A stretch of 64,000 bases of DNA from Bradyrhizobium nivariense (GCF_029846715.1 NZ_JARVWW010000008.1:186001-250000), one strand, 5' to 3'. Positions 35,551 to 44,924 are shown, numbered from the stretch's first letter. The notes: generated by a model from the sequence alone, not told the origin. Made by a program: numbers and translations.

Positions 35551-35842
35551 CGATACGCTCACGCTACGCTTACGCTAGAAAAATCGAGCCGCAGTACATC
35601 CGTGCAATTCGATCTTTATCGTGAGTATCTAATTTAGGTTGCCGGGGCGTTAATCGGCGTTGCGCATGCGGCACACGCAAGCAATCGCAGGTGTTTTCAC
35701 GGGGTGATGATGCGCGTTGGTAAATGCGCCCTCACGCGACGGAGTAAACAATTGGTCAACGCGAATGGTGAAGGAACTCTTGCGCGCACGTATCGTTACG
35801 GGCCCCGCGCGGTTCGGTTCCATCGCCACATCAACAATAGCT
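35551..35842. other. Intergenic stretch upstream of the SleB-like gene
   Basis: First part of the 505 bases between the SleB-like start and the ppdK stop. No gene is seen. At its left edge ACGCT occurs four times with small spacing (35555-35576). The half-site GTGAGTAT near 35621 recalls the nadA operators but lacks a left arm. A different repeat family and a terminator fill the rest. Confidence 0.5.
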
Positions 35843-35944
35843 GTCATGCCCCGCGAAGGCGGGGCATCCAGTACGCCGCGGCTTCTGCGTTCAAGCACTA
35901 ACGTCTCGGCGTACTGGATCGCCCGGTCAAGCCGGGCGATGACA
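35843..35944. repeat. Palindromic intergenic repeat, GTCATGCCCCGC type (family C-like)
   Basis: Two hairpins, GCCCCGCGAAGGCGGGGC and GCCCGGTCAAGCCGGGC, are flanked by the inverted pair ATCCAGTACGCCG / CGGCGTACTGGAT. The build resembles the element at 9464-9584, with a different sequence. Confidence 0.85.
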
Positions 35945-35996
35945 GCGAGTGTGTGGTGATCGCAATGACCGTGTGGCGAGAGCATCGCTTCCAATG

Positions 35997-36025
35997 AAAG
36001 AGGCGGGGTTTTGCCCCGCCTCTTT
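35997..36025 (-). terminator. Rho-independent terminator after ppdK
   Basis: A perfect 12-base stem: AAAGAGGCGGGG (35997-36008) pairs with CCCCGCCTCTTT (36014-36025) around a 5-base loop. The strand leaving ppdK ends in TTT, so it can stop the ppdK transcript 31 bases after its stop codon. Confidence 0.85.
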
Positions 36026-36055
36026 CGCTCTCAATATTTCAACTCGCCGCTTAGC

Positions 36056-39000
36056 TTACGCCTGGCTCGCGATCGCCTTGCCGAGCGCGGCTTGCGCGGC
36101 GGCGAGGCGGGCGATCGGGACGCGATAGGGTGAGCAGGAGACGTAGTCGAGGCCGATCGCGTGGCAGAAGGCGACGGAGGCGGGATCGCCGCCGTGCTCG
36201 CCGCAGATGCCGACCTTGAGCGAGGCGCGCGTCTTGCGGCCGCGCGCGACGCCGATCTTGACGAGCTCGCCGACGCCTTCCTGATCGAGCGCCACAAAGG
36301 GATCGACCGACATGATGCCCTTCGTCACGTAGGGACCGAGGAAGCTCGCCGCGTCGTCGCGGCTGATGCCATAGGTCGTCTGCGTGAGGTCGTTGGTGCC
36401 GAACGAGAAGAACTCGGCACTCTCCGCGATCTCGGCCGCGAGCAGGCAGGCGCGCGGCAGCTCGATCATGGTACCGACCTGATAGGCCAGCTTGGTGTTG
36501 GTGTCGCGCATCACCGCCTTTGCGGTGGCGTCGATGCGCGCCTTGACGAGGTCGAGCTCCATCTTGGTGGCGATCAGCGGCACCATCACCTCGAGGCCTA
36601 CGGCCTTGCCGGTGCGCTTCTCGGCCTCGACCGCCGCCTCGAAGATCGCGCGTGCCTGCATCTCGGCGATCTCGGGGTACGCGATCGCGATGCGGCAGCC
36701 GCGGAAGCCGAGCATCGGATTGAACTCCGAGAGCTCGCGCGCGCGGTCTGCCAGGCGCCGCGGGTCGGTGTTCATGGCGCGCGCCACTTCCTCGACCTCG
36801 GCATGGGTGTGCGGCAGGAATTCATGGAGGGGAGGATCCAAAAGTCGGATCGTGACGGGCAGGCCCTTCATGATCTCGAACAGCTCGACGAAGTCGGCGC
36901 GCTGCATCGGCAGCAGTTTTGCCAGCGCAGCGCGGCGCGACTGCTCGTCCTCGGAGAGGATCATCTCGCGCACCGTGCGGATGCGCGTCTCCTCGAAGAA
37001 CATGTGCTCGGTACGGCAGAGCCCGATGCCTTCCGCGCCGAACTTGATCGCGGTGTGCGCGTCCTCCGGCGTGTCGGCGTTGACGCGCACGCCGAGCTTG
37101 CGGACCTGGTCGGCCCATTTCATCAGCGTGCCGAACTCGCCGGACAGCTCCGGCTCGATCATCGGCATGCGGCCGGCGAGCACCTGGCCGAGCGAGCCGT
37201 CGATGGTGATGACGTCGCCGGTCTTGAAGCTGCGCGAGCCGATGCTCATGGTGCCGCGGCCGTAATCGACACGGACAGTGCCGCAGCCGGAGACGCAGGG
37301 CTTGCCCATGCCGCGTGCGACCACCGCAGCATGCGAGGTCATGCCGCCGCGGGTGGTCAAAATGCCTTCGGCGGCGTGCATGCCGTGGATGTCTTCGGGG
37401 CTGGTCTCGATCCGGACCAGAATCACCTTGCGTCCGTCGGCTTGAAGCTTGGCCGCCTCGTCCGAGGAGAACACGATCTCGCCGGAGGCCGCACCCGGCG
37501 AGGCCGGCAGGCCGGTCGCGATCACGTCGCGCCTGGCGTTGGGATCGATGGTCGGATGCAGCAGCTGGTCGAGCGAGGCGGGGTCGATCCGCGCCACCGC
37601 TTCCTTCTTGGTGATCAGGCCTTCATTGGCGAGCTCGACCGCGATGCGCAGCGCCGCCTTGGCGGTGCGCTTGCCGCCGCGGGTCTGCAGCATCCAGAGC
37701 TTGCCCTGCTCGACCGTGAACTCCATGTCCTGCATGTCGCGATAGTGCTTCTCGAGCAGCGTGTAGATCCGCGTCAGCTCCTTGAAGGCCTCCGGCATCG
37801 CCGATTCCATCGACGCCTTGTCGGAGCCGGAGTCCTTCCGGGCCTCCTCGGTGATGTCCTGCGGCGTGCGGATGCCCGCCACCACGTCCTCGCCTTGCGC
37901 GTTGATCAGGAACTCGCCGTAGAGCTTGCTCTCGCCGGTCGAGGGATTGCGGGTGAAGGCAACGCCGGTCGCCGAGGTCTCGCCCATGTTGCCGAACACC
38001 ATGGCCTGCACGTTGACCGCGGTGCCCCAGGATTCCGGAATGTCGTGCAGCCTGCGGTAGGTTACCGCGCGGGCGTTCATCCAGGATGAAAACACCGCGC
38101 CAATCGCGCCCCAGAGCTGGTCGTGCGGATCCTGCGGAAAATCCCTGCCGGTTTCGCGCGCGACTGCGTCCTTGTACTTGCCGACCAGATCGACCCAGTC
38201 GTCGGCGGTGAGATCCGTGTCGAGCGTGTAGCCCTGGCTGTCCTTGAAGGTGTCGAGGATCTCTTCGAAGTGATGATGCTCGAAGCCGAGCACCACGTCC
38301 GAATACATGGTGATGAAGCGGCGATAGCTGTCATAGGCGAAGCGGCGATCGCCCGACAGCTCCGACAGCGCTTCCACGGTCTCGTCGTTGAGGCCGAGAT
38401 TGAGCACGGTGTCCATCATGCCCGGCATCGAGGCGCGGCCGCCGGAGCGCACGGAGACGAGCAGCGGGTTCCTGGAATCGCCAAAGATCTTGCCGGTCAA
38501 CTTGCCGACATGGTCGAGCGCCTTCTCAACCTGCGACTGCAATTCCTTCGGGTAGGACTTGTCGTGCGCGTAGAAATACGTGCAGACCGAGGTCGGGATG
38601 GTGAAGCCCGGAGGCACCGGCAGGCCGAGATTGGCCATCTCGGCGAGGTTGGCGCCCTTGCCGCCGAGCAGGTCGCGCATCTCCGCTTTGCCCTCGGCCT
38701 TGCCGTCTCCGAACGTGAACACCCACTTGCCGGCCTTGGCCGTAACAGGCGCGGCCTTGGTTGGTGCAGCTTTGGCTGGCGCAGCCTTGCTCGGTGCCGG
38801 CTTCACGGCGACCTTGGCGGCGACCTTCGGCGCAACCGGCTTCGTCGGTGCCTTTGAAACAGACTTGGAAGCAGTCTTGGAAACAGTCTTGGAAACAGTC
38901 TTGGAAATAGTCCTGGCGGCAGGCTTCACCGCCGGCTTGGCAGCGGATTTCACAGCGGCCTTGGCAACGGCCTTGGCCACCGGCTTCGGGGCGCTCTTGG

Positions 39001-39085
39001 CAAGTGCCTTACGGGCCGCCGGTGCGGCTTTCGTCTTGGGGGAGGACTTTGATTTCGCTGGTATTTTCGAGGCGGCTTTGGCCAT
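36056..39085 (-). CDS. ppdK: Pyruvate, phosphate dikinase with Lys/Ala-rich N-terminal extension
   Basis: A 1009-residue PPDK that interconverts pyruvate, ATP and phosphate with PEP, AMP and pyrophosphate. The enzyme proper starts at about residue 119 (KWVFTFGDGKAEGKAEMRDL, then GGKGANLAEM). The phosphohistidine domain has LTTRGGMTSHAAVVARGMGK, and the C-terminal barrel has VGTMIELPRACLLA and CGEHGGDPASVAFCHAIGLD. Residues 1-118 are almost only Lys, Ala, Pro, Ser, Thr and Val, like a histone H1 tail, and include KTVSKTVSKTASKSVSK coded by 12-base repeats. ATG 39085 is taken; GTG 39094 is possible. A terminator follows. The upstream glyS neighbourhood is typical for Rhizobiales. Confidence 0.93.
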   Translation of the reverse strand: MAKAASKIPAKSKSSPKTKAAPAARKALAKSAPKPVAKAVAKAAVKSAAKPAVKPAARTISKTVSKTVSKTASKSVSKAPTKPVAPKVAAKVAVKPAPSKAAPAKAAPTKAAPVTAKAGKWVFTFGDGKAEGKAEMRDLLGGKGANLAEMANLGLPVPPGFTIPTSVCTYFYAHDKSYPKELQSQVEKALDHVGKLTGKIFGDSRNPLLVSVRSGGRASMPGMMDTVLNLGLNDETVEALSELSGDRRFAYDSYRRFITMYSDVVLGFEHHHFEEILDTFKDSQGYTLDTDLTADDWVDLVGKYKDAVARETGRDFPQDPHDQLWGAIGAVFSSWMNARAVTYRRLHDIPESWGTAVNVQAMVFGNMGETSATGVAFTRNPSTGESKLYGEFLINAQGEDVVAGIRTPQDITEEARKDSGSDKASMESAMPEAFKELTRIYTLLEKHYRDMQDMEFTVEQGKLWMLQTRGGKRTAKAALRIAVELANEGLITKKEAVARIDPASLDQLLHPTIDPNARRDVIATGLPASPGAASGEIVFSSDEAAKLQADGRKVILVRIETSPEDIHGMHAAEGILTTRGGMTSHAAVVARGMGKPCVSGCGTVRVDYGRGTMSIGSRSFKTGDVITIDGSLGQVLAGRMPMIEPELSGEFGTLMKWADQVRKLGVRVNADTPEDAHTAIKFGAEGIGLCRTEHMFFEETRIRTVREMILSEDEQSRRAALAKLLPMQRADFVELFEIMKGLPVTIRLLDPPLHEFLPHTHAEVEEVARAMNTDPRRLADRARELSEFNPMLGFRGCRIAIAYPEIAEMQARAIFEAAVEAEKRTGKAVGLEVMVPLIATKMELDLVKARIDATAKAVMRDTNTKLAYQVGTMIELPRACLLAAEIAESAEFFSFGTNDLTQTTYGISRDDAASFLGPYVTKGIMSVDPFVALDQEGVGELVKIGVARGRKTRASLKVGICGEHGGDPASVAFCHAIGLDYVSCSPYRVPIARLAAAQAALGKAIASQA
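38855..38914 (-). repeat. Five 12-bp tandem repeats inside ppdK
   Basis: Forward-strand units GAAACAGACTTG, GAAGCAGTCTTG, GAAACAGTCTTG, GAAACAGTCTTG and GAAATAGTCCTG follow one another without gaps. They encode SKTV-like tetrapeptides in the N-terminal tail. Unit number could change by slippage without breaking the frame. Confidence 0.92.
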
Positions 39086-39181
39086 AGCTTGCACACAACC
39101 TGCGAGAGGAATGGGTAATTGCGCGCCTTACACCACTTTGGGCAGGCCCGCGCAAGTCGAAGAGTTCCGCAGAATGAAGGC

Positions 39182-39337
39182 CTAGAGATGGAGCCACTTC
39201 AATAATCCGAGCCCGATCGCACCATTTATGATGAGAAAAATCGCGACGATCAGGTTCAGGAGGCGCGGCATGATCAGGATGAGCACACCCGCAAGCAGCG
39301 ACAGGATTGGCGAGATGTGGGCAACGGTGATGTGCAT
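39182..39337 (-). CDS. DUF3096 small membrane protein
   Basis: A 51-residue protein made almost entirely of two hydrophobic helices: HISPILSLLAGVLILIMPRL and NLIVAIFLIINGAIGLGLL. This is the DUF3096 pattern, a small inner-membrane protein of unknown function. The frame is open further upstream, but ATG 39337 with GGAAAGAC 5 bases before it gives the family's usual length. It lies upstream of ppdK on the same strand, with 96 bases between. Confidence 0.8.
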   Translation of the reverse strand: MHITVAHISPILSLLAGVLILIMPRLLNLIVAIFLIINGAIGLGLLKWLHL

Positions 39338-39561
39338 GAACTGTCTTTCCGTGGGGTGGGGGCGAATCGCGGCGGGATCATAGCGGACCGGGTTCCGCGG
39401 GTAGAGACGCACTGGGGGGTGCGCGAGTTCCCGGCTCCGCGAAAACTGCCCGAAAATGCCGCGAATGCGGCAGGTCTTTTCCGGAACATCGCGAGGACGC
39501 ATGCATTGGCAACCGGTCGCGCCACTCGCGCTTCCCGAAAACCTTCTCGAAGGAGTTGCCC

Positions 39562-39915
39562 ATGCGGAACAGGATTCTTGCTCTTGCAGCGCTCGCGGCC
39601 GCGATCGGCTCGCCCCTTGCGGCGCAGGCGCAAAGCAGCGTCACGGTGGGACGCGCGCCCGTCGTCGTCGACAGCGGCCCGACGATTGCGGTCGAACAGC
39701 GGCCGGCTTTCCGTGACTATGTCGTCGAACAACGTGTGCCGACGTTCCGTATCCCGGATCGCGTGGTGGTCGGTGCCACTTTACCCGAAAGCGGCGTCAC
39801 CTATTATGACGTGCCGCAACGTTTTGGCGCCACCACCTATCGCTACACCGTCGTGAACGGCGAGACCGTGCTGGTCGAGCCGCGCTCGCGGCGCATCGTC
39901 GAGGTGATGGACTAA
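39562..39915 (+). CDS. DUF1236 secreted protein
   Basis: A 117-residue exported protein. The signal peptide spans about residues 1-24 (ILALAALAAAIGSPLAAQAQ). The rest fits DUF1236: FRDYVVEQRVPTFRIPDRV, GATLPESGVTYYDVPQRFG and TYRYTVVNGETVLVEPRSRR with a VEVMD end. The function is not known; DUF1236 proteins are abundant in rhizobia and are presumably periplasmic. GAAGGAG lies 7 bases before ATG 39562. A hairpin followed by T residues lies 80 bases after the stop. Confidence 0.85.
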   Translation: MRNRILALAALAAAIGSPLAAQAQSSVTVGRAPVVVDSGPTIAVEQRPAFRDYVVEQRVPTFRIPDRVVVGATLPESGVTYYDVPQRFGATTYRYTVVNGETVLVEPRSRRIVEVMD

Positions 39916-39994
39916 CAACGCTCTAGATGTCCGGCGCGTCATATCAGGCTGGCGCGAGCAGTGTTATCGGACATCAGGCCCCGTCCGGTCTTCC

Positions 39995-40013
39995 CCCCGC
40001 CGGGCGGGGTTTT
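39995..40013 (+). terminator. Probable Rho-independent terminator after the DUF1236 gene
   Basis: A stem CCCCGC / GCGGGG with a 3-base loop is followed by TTTT. It is short but G+C rich and correctly placed after the DUF1236 gene. Confidence 0.65.
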
Positions 40014-40037
40014 CTTTGTGCTTCGTGTGCGGGTGCT

Positions 40038-40170
40038 CTCGTGTCCCGGACGCGACGCAGCGCGTAGCGTTGCGGCGCAGAGCCGGGACCCAGAATCTTT
40101 TTGCGGCGGCATGGGCCCCGGCTCAGCAGCGCACCGCTAAGAAGCGCTGCGCTGCGTCCGGGGCACGAGA
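40038..40170. repeat. Palindromic intergenic repeat, family D copy 1
   Basis: Outer arms CTCGTGTCCCGGACGCGACG and GCTGCGTCCGGGGCACGAG, with inner GAGCCGGGACCCAGAAT and GGGCCCCGGCTCAGC. It abuts the glyS stop codon. A second copy lies at 56503-56661. Confidence 0.88.
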
Positions 40171-42294
40171 TCAATCCTGGATCTTCGAAAAATCCGCCAC
40201 CGCGCGCGTGGCGCTGCGGATTTCGTTGAGCAGCTTCAGGCGGTTCTCGCGCACCTTCGCATCGTCGTCATTGACGCGGACCTTGTCGAAGAACGCATCG
40301 ACCGGCGGGCGCAGCTTCGCCATCGCGCTCATCGCGGCGGCAAAGTCTTCCTTCGCGACGGCGGCACTGGCTTCCGCCGCCACCTCGCCGATCGCCTTGG
40401 CCAGCGCCTTCTCCTCGCCAAGGCTGTAGAGCGCAGCATCCGGGGCGCCCTCGAATGTCCGCTTGTCCTTCTTCTCCTCGATGCCAAGGATGTTGCTCGC
40501 GCGCTTGATGCCGGCGAGCAGGTTCTTGCCGTCGTCAGACTCGAGGAATTTGCCCAGCGCCTCGACGCGGCGGACGATCATCAGCAGATCGTCCTGGCCG
40601 CCGACTACGGCATCGACGAGATCATGACGGGCGCCTTGCTCGCGCAGTTGAACTTTGAGGCGATCAGTGAAGAAGTCGAGGAGATCGATTTTTCCCTTCC
40701 CACCCCAAAACGTCTTCCCTGCACTCTTCGAGTGCTCAGCTATGGATCTAACCACCGTGTCGTAATGTTGATCGATGAGCTCTACGAGCGAGAGTCGGAT
40801 ACCGTTATCAATCAGCAACCGGATCACACCCAGCGCAGCTCGACGCAATGCATAGGGATCCTTGCTTCCCGTCGGCTTCTCGTCGATCGCCCAGAAGCTG
40901 ACAAGGATATCAATCTTATCAGCAAGAGCGACTGCAACTGAAACTGGGAGTTGCGGAACAAAATCGTCTGGCCCTTTCGGTTGATAGTGCTGTTCAATTG
41001 CAAATGCGACTTCACCATCCTCGCCCTGCTTATGAGCGTAGTGCGTCCCCATAGTTCCCTGCAATTCAGGGAACTCGCCAACAACCTCCGTCAGCAAATC
41101 CGCTTTAGCTAATTTCGCTGCTCGTTTAGCTTTTTCTACGTCCGCACCGACGATAGGTGCGAGCACAGCAGCAAGCTTCTCCATCCGAGCGATACGTGCG
41201 GCCTGAGTACCGATCCTTTCATGAAAAAGAATGTCCTCGAACTTGAATAATCGATCTTCGAGTTTCGTCTTGCGATCAGTCTCATAGAAGAATTTTGCGT
41301 CGGAGAGCCGAGCGCGAATTACTCGTTCGTTCCCAGCAACGATTGTTCGTCCACCGTCTGTAGCTTCAATATTGGCAACTAAGATAAACTTGGGGACGAG
41401 GAAGCCAGTTTCAGCATTCCGAACCACAAAGCACTTCTGATTGTTGCGGATCGTGGATCGAATGATTTCGCCTGGAAGCGTTAGAAAGTCTAACTCAAAA
41501 TCGCCCATCAACGCGACTGGCCACTCGACCAATCCGGACACCTCTTCAAGAAGACCTACATCCTCGAACAACTCAAAGCCCTGCGCGAACGCAAGCTGCT
41601 TAGCGTCGGTGAGAATCGCATCTTTGCGACGCTCGGGATCGAGCACGACCTTCGCGGCGAAAAGCTTCGCTTCGTAGTCCTCGAAGCGGCGCACTTGAAT
41701 TGCAGCCGGCGCCATGAAGCGATGGCCGTAGGTGGTCTGGCCCGTCTCGATGCCGTCCACCGAGAATTTGACGACGTCTGGCTCTTCGGTCTCGGGCCCG
41801 AACGTCGCCGTGATTGCGTGCAGCGGGCGCACCCAGCTCAGCGATCCCGGTTTGCCGGAGCGCGCGCCCCAGCGCATCGATTTCGGCCAGGGGAAGGTGC
41901 GGATGATCACGGGGAGGATTTCCGCGAGCACGTCGATCGCATCGCGGCCGGGCTTTTCGATCAGCGCGATGTAGAAGTCGCCCTTCGGGTCGCGCTGGAT
42001 CTTGGCCTCGTCGAGCGATGTCAGACCCGTCGCTTTCAGGAACCCCTGCACGGCCGCATCGGCCGCGCCGATTTTCGGTCCGCGGCGTTCGGTCTTCAGA
42101 TCGGGCTGGCGCGCGGGGATGCCATGCACGGTGAGCGCCAGACGGCGCGGCGTCGCGAACGCTTTGGCGCCCTCGTAAACGAGGCCTTCGGCGACGAGCT
42201 TGTCGGTGACCATGCGGCGCAAATCGTCGGCCGCCTTGGCCTGCATGCGCGCCGGGATTTCTTCCGAAAACAGTTCGAGCAACAATTCGGGCAT
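40171..42294 (-). CDS. glyS: Glycyl-tRNA synthetase beta subunit, with low-G+C internal segment
   Basis: A 707-residue beta subunit of the alpha2beta2 glycyl-tRNA synthetase; with GlyQ it charges tRNA-Gly. It starts [18 protein letters not shown], contains [20 protein letters not shown] and [14 protein letters not shown], and ends with a helical anticodon-binding domain ([19 protein letters not shown]). The frame is intact. By hand count, about 40660-41580 is near 50% G+C, whereas a flanking line at 42001 is 65%; the encoded protein stays a normal GlyS. Its ATG overlaps the glyQ stop by one base (TGATG). A family D repeat abuts the stop. Confidence 0.95.
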   Translation of the reverse strand: MPELLLELFSEEIPARMQAKAADDLRRMVTDKLVAEGLVYEGAKAFATPRRLALTVHGIPARQPDLKTERRGPKIGAADAAVQGFLKATGLTSLDEAKIQRDPKGDFYIALIEKPGRDAIDVLAEILPVIIRTFPWPKSMRWGARSGKPGSLSWVRPLHAITATFGPETEEPDVVKFSVDGIETGQTTYGHRFMAPAAIQVRRFEDYEAKLFAAKVVLDPERRKDAILTDAKQLAFAQGFELFEDVGLLEEVSGLVEWPVALMGDFELDFLTLPGEIIRSTIRNNQKCFVVRNAETGFLVPKFILVANIEATDGGRTIVAGNERVIRARLSDAKFFYETDRKTKLEDRLFKFEDILFHERIGTQAARIARMEKLAAVLAPIVGADVEKAKRAAKLAKADLLTEVVGEFPELQGTMGTHYAHKQGEDGEVAFAIEQHYQPKGPDDFVPQLPVSVAVALADKIDILVSFWAIDEKPTGSKDPYALRRAALGVIRLLIDNGIRLSLVELIDQHYDTVVRSIAEHSKSAGKTFWGGKGKIDLLDFFTDRLKVQLREQGARHDLVDAVVGGQDDLLMIVRRVEALGKFLESDDGKNLLAGIKRASNILGIEEKKDKRTFEGAPDAALYSLGEEKALAKAIGEVAAEASAAVAKEDFAAAMSAMAKLRPPVDAFFDKVRVNDDDAKVRENRLKLLNEIRSATRAVADFSKIQD

Positions 42295-43229
42295 CAGGCC
42301 GCTCCACCGGCTTCGGTGTGCACCCAGGCTTCGCCGCAGGCCTTGGCCAGTTCGCGCACCCGGAAGATGTAGCTCTGCCGCTCCGTCACCGAGATCACGC
42401 CGCGCGCATCGAGCAAATTGAAAACATGGCTCGCCTTGATGCACTGGTCATAGGCCGGCAGCGCCAGCAGATGTTCTTTGCGGTTGCCTTCGCGCCAGCC
42501 GGCCGCGAGATATTTCTTGCAAGCCGCTTCGGCCATCTTGAACTGCTCGAACAGCATCGCGGTGTCGGCGATTTCGAAATTGTGCTTCGAATATTCCCGC
42601 TCGGCCTGCAGGAACACATCGCCATAGGTGACCCTGGCGTCACCGTCGCGGCCGTTGAAGTTGAGGTCGTAGACCCGATCGACGCCCTGCACGTACATCG
42701 CGAGGCGCTCGAGCCCGTAGGTGAGCTCGCCCGCGACCGGCGCGCATTCGACACCCGCGACCTGCTGGAAATAGGTGAATTGGCTCACTTCCATGCCGTC
42801 GCACCAGCATTCCCAGCCAAGGCCCCAGGCGCCCAGTGTCGGGCTCTCCCAGTCATCCTCGACGAAGCGGATGTCGTGCACGGCGGAATCGATGCCGATC
42901 GCGGCGAGCGATTTCAGGTACAGCTCCTGAAGGTTCGGCGGCGACGGCTTCATGATCACCTGGAACTGGTAGTAGTGCTGCATCCGGTTCGGGTTCTCGC
43001 CGTAGCGGCCGTCCTTGGGCCGGCGCGAGGGCTGCACATAGGCCGCGTTCCAGGGCTTTGGCCCGAGTGCGCGCAGCGTGGTCGCCGGATGGAAGGTACC
43101 CGCACCCATCTCCATGTCGTAGGGCTGCAGAATCACGCAGCCCTGCTCGGCCCAGAACCGCTGGAGCGCGAGGATAAAGCCCTGGAACGAGCGTTCCGGG
43201 CGCATATGGGCGGGCAAGGAGGCGTCCAT
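42294..43229 (-). CDS. glyQ: Glycyl-tRNA synthetase alpha subunit
   Basis: A 311-residue alpha subunit carrying the class II catalytic core. Motifs: [20 protein letters not shown] near the start, [20 protein letters not shown], and [36 protein letters not shown] and [16 protein letters not shown] follow, all typical of GlyQ. The frame extends into the repeat upstream; ATG 43229 is taken, with ATG 43205 (MRPERSF) the alternative. The TGATG junction couples it to glyS. A small membrane-protein gene and an S49 peptidase gene lie upstream on the same strand. Confidence 0.96.
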   Translation of the reverse strand: MDASLPAHMRPERSFQGFILALQRFWAEQGCVILQPYDMEMGAGTFHPATTLRALGPKPWNAAYVQPSRRPKDGRYGENPNRMQHYYQFQVIMKPSPPNLQELYLKSLAAIGIDSAVHDIRFVEDDWESPTLGAWGLGWECWCDGMEVSQFTYFQQVAGVECAPVAGELTYGLERLAMYVQGVDRVYDLNFNGRDGDARVTYGDVFLQAEREYSKHNFEIADTAMLFEQFKMAEAACKKYLAAGWREGNRKEHLLALPAYDQCIKASHVFNLLDARGVISVTERQSYIFRVRELAKACGEAWVHTEAGGAA

Positions 43230-43316
43230 CGTCAGATCAGGCTCTCGCGGGGGTTTGAATCGCGCGGGACCGTATCGACGGCAGGGGTGGGAATCAAGGC
43301 ACGGCTGGGTTCTTAG

Positions 43317-43471
43317 CCTCTCCCGCTTGCTTGCGGGAGAGGTCGGCGCTCGCCGGGCGATGCGAAGCATCGTCCCGAGAGCGCCGGGTGAGGGCTCCAT
43401 CCTCAGGGGCGGTCTCGCTTGTGGAGACACCCCCTCCCCAACCCTCCCCCGCAAGCAAGCGGGAGAGGGGG
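43317..43471. repeat. Palindromic intergenic repeat, family A copy 5
   Basis: Arms CCTCTCCCGCTTGCTTGCGG and CCGCAAGCAAGCGGGAGAGG, with a second hairpin CGGGCGATGCGAAGCATCGT followed by CCCG in the middle. It lies between the 63-residue gene and glyQ. Confidence 0.88.
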
Positions 43472-43493
43472 CGCACCGTGACTGCGGAGAGAG

Positions 43494-43685
43494 CTAACCC
43501 GGCCGATAGGCTCCGGTGACGGGGTCCTGTTTCAGCGTCTGGATGGCCCCCCTATGGGCGGCCTCGGCGACGCGCGAGAGGCGCATCTCCTCGAGCTCCT
43601 GGTTGATCCTGACAGCGGTCTTGTAGGCCCAGCGGACCACGGCAAGCCCGCCCAGAACGCCCGCGAATGCGACGAACGGCGGCAT
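43494..43685 (-). CDS. Small single-span membrane protein
   Basis: A 63-residue protein with one N-terminal hydrophobic helix (FVAFAGVLGGLAVVRWAY) followed by a basic, helical cytoplasmic tail (RINQELEEMRLSRVAEAAHRG) and QDPVTGAYRPG. It belongs to no family that I can name. ATG 43685 with AAGGATC upstream is preferred to TTG 43703. It lies between the S49 peptidase gene and glyQ on the same strand. Confidence 0.7.
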   Translation of the reverse strand: MPPFVAFAGVLGGLAVVRWAYKTAVRINQELEEMRLSRVAEAAHRGAIQTLKQDPVTGAYRPG

Positions 43686-43801
43686 CGGTCGATCCTTGTT
43701 CAATGCTCAGCCCCCACGCGCATTCTTGCGCAGACCGGGCCGCGCCGCAATTGGCTCAGCTTCAAGTCTCCTTGGGACCAAATGGCGCGGGAGGGCGCCG
43801 C

Positions 43802-44710
43802 CTAGAACCCGAATTTCGCCCAAATCGCGCGCGTCTCGACCGCCGAGATCAAATCGTCCGGCAGACCGGCCATTGATTCCAGGGCCGAAAGCTGCCCCGC
43901 GCCGGGCGATTTCCGGCCCAAAAGGCTGGAGAGCAGACCGGTCGGCTGGGCAATCACGGGGGTGAGAACCTGCTCGCCATAGCGGGCACGAAGAGTTGAG
44001 CGGAGATCGCCGATACTGTCGGCGAGTCCCAGCGCGATCGAGCTCTCGCCGGCCCAGTATTCGCCCGTGAACAGGGTGTCGTCGTTGCCCTTCAACCGCG
44101 CGCCGCGGCTCTCCTTCACCAGCGCGATGAAGATCTGGTGGATCTCGCGCTGGAGCGCTTTCAGCTTGGCGACGTCGTCGGGGTTTTCAGGAAGGAACGG
44201 GTCGAGCATCGCCTTGTGCACGCCGGCGGTGTAGAGGCGCCGCTCGATGCCGAGCCGCTTGATCGCCTCCTGGAAACCAAAACTGCCGCCGACCACGCCG
44301 ATCGAGCCGAGGATCGAGGATGGATCGCAGATGATCTCGTCGCCGGCGCAGGCGATCATGTAGCCGCCGGACGCCGCGACGTCCTCGACGAACACCAGCA
44401 CCGGCAGCTTCTTCTCCGCCGCGAGCTGCTTGATGCGCAGATAGATCTGGCGCGACTGCACCGGCGAGCCGCCGGGCGAATTGATCACCAGCGCCACCGC
44501 CTTGGCGTTGCGCATCGAAAACGCCCGCTCAAGCACCCGCGCGAGGGTCGCGAGCGTCATGCCCGGGCGCAACGGCGTCACCGCGCCGATCACACCGGAC
44601 AGCCGCACCACCGGCACCACGGGCGTGCCGGGACGGAAGCGCGCCGGCAGATATTGCATGAGCTTGTCGGCCAGGCCGGAACTCTCACGATCGTTCAATT
44701 GTTCGGCCAT
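43802..44710 (-). CDS. S49 family peptidase (SppA/SohB-like)
   Basis: A 302-residue serine protease of the signal-peptide-peptidase A type. The catalytic Ser is in VAASGGYMIAC and the catalytic Lys probably in YTAGVHKAMLDPF; NSPGGSPVQSRQIY and SSILGSIGVVGGSFGF complete the fold. No clear signal peptide or membrane anchor is present at the N-terminus, so unlike E. coli SppA it may be only peripherally attached. Members degrade cleaved signal peptides or membrane fragments. ATG 44710 is used. This gene near glyQ/glyS is a common alphaproteobacterial arrangement. Confidence 0.9.
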   Translation of the reverse strand: MAEQLNDRESSGLADKLMQYLPARFRPGTPVVPVVRLSGVIGAVTPLRPGMTLATLARVLERAFSMRNAKAVALVINSPGGSPVQSRQIYLRIKQLAAEKKLPVLVFVEDVAASGGYMIACAGDEIICDPSSILGSIGVVGGSFGFQEAIKRLGIERRLYTAGVHKAMLDPFLPENPDDVAKLKALQREIHQIFIALVKESRGARLKGNDDTLFTGEYWAGESSIALGLADSIGDLRSTLRARYGEQVLTPVIAQPTGLLSSLLGRKSPGAGQLSALESMAGLPDDLISAVETRAIWAKFGF

Positions 44711-44821
44711 GCCGTTACCTCTGATTAACCATTTCTTATCACGCGACTGTCATTGGAAGGGCCCGGAACGTGTTTTGCAGAAACGCCGTTGAGAGGCTGC
44801 AATGGGCCAGCGGAGAACACC

Positions 44822-44920
44822 ATGAAAATCTATCTGCTGTTGCTGCTGATCGGTGCGCTGTTCATGGCGATCCGCCTGACGTCTCCGCAAGAGCAGCAGT
44901 CGGAATCGCTTCCCCAGTAA
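44822..44920 (+). CDS. 32-residue membrane micro-protein
   Basis: A short open frame with GGAGAAC 5 bases before ATG 44822. The product is MKIYLLLLLIGALFMAIRL followed by a polar tail TSPQEQQSESLPQ: one hydrophobic helix and a 13-residue soluble end. Its size, ribosome site and composition suggest a real small membrane protein; no homologue is known to me. It lies between the divergent S49 gene start and the end of the methyltransferase gene. Confidence 0.55.
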   Translation: MKIYLLLLLIGALFMAIRLTSPQEQQSESLPQ

Positions 44921-44924
44921 GCCA

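Noticed and set aside
35617..35632. Third NAD-type operator near the SleB-like gene
   Set aside because: Only the right half-site GTGAGTAT is present; the left CTCA arm is missing.
36161..38089. Plus-strand open frame of 642 codons opposite ppdK
   Set aside because: Shadow of ppdK with no recognisable domain.
40171..42294. Frameshift or pseudogene in glyS suggested by the composition change
   Set aside because: The frame is open throughout and the translated core reads as a normal GlyS sequence.
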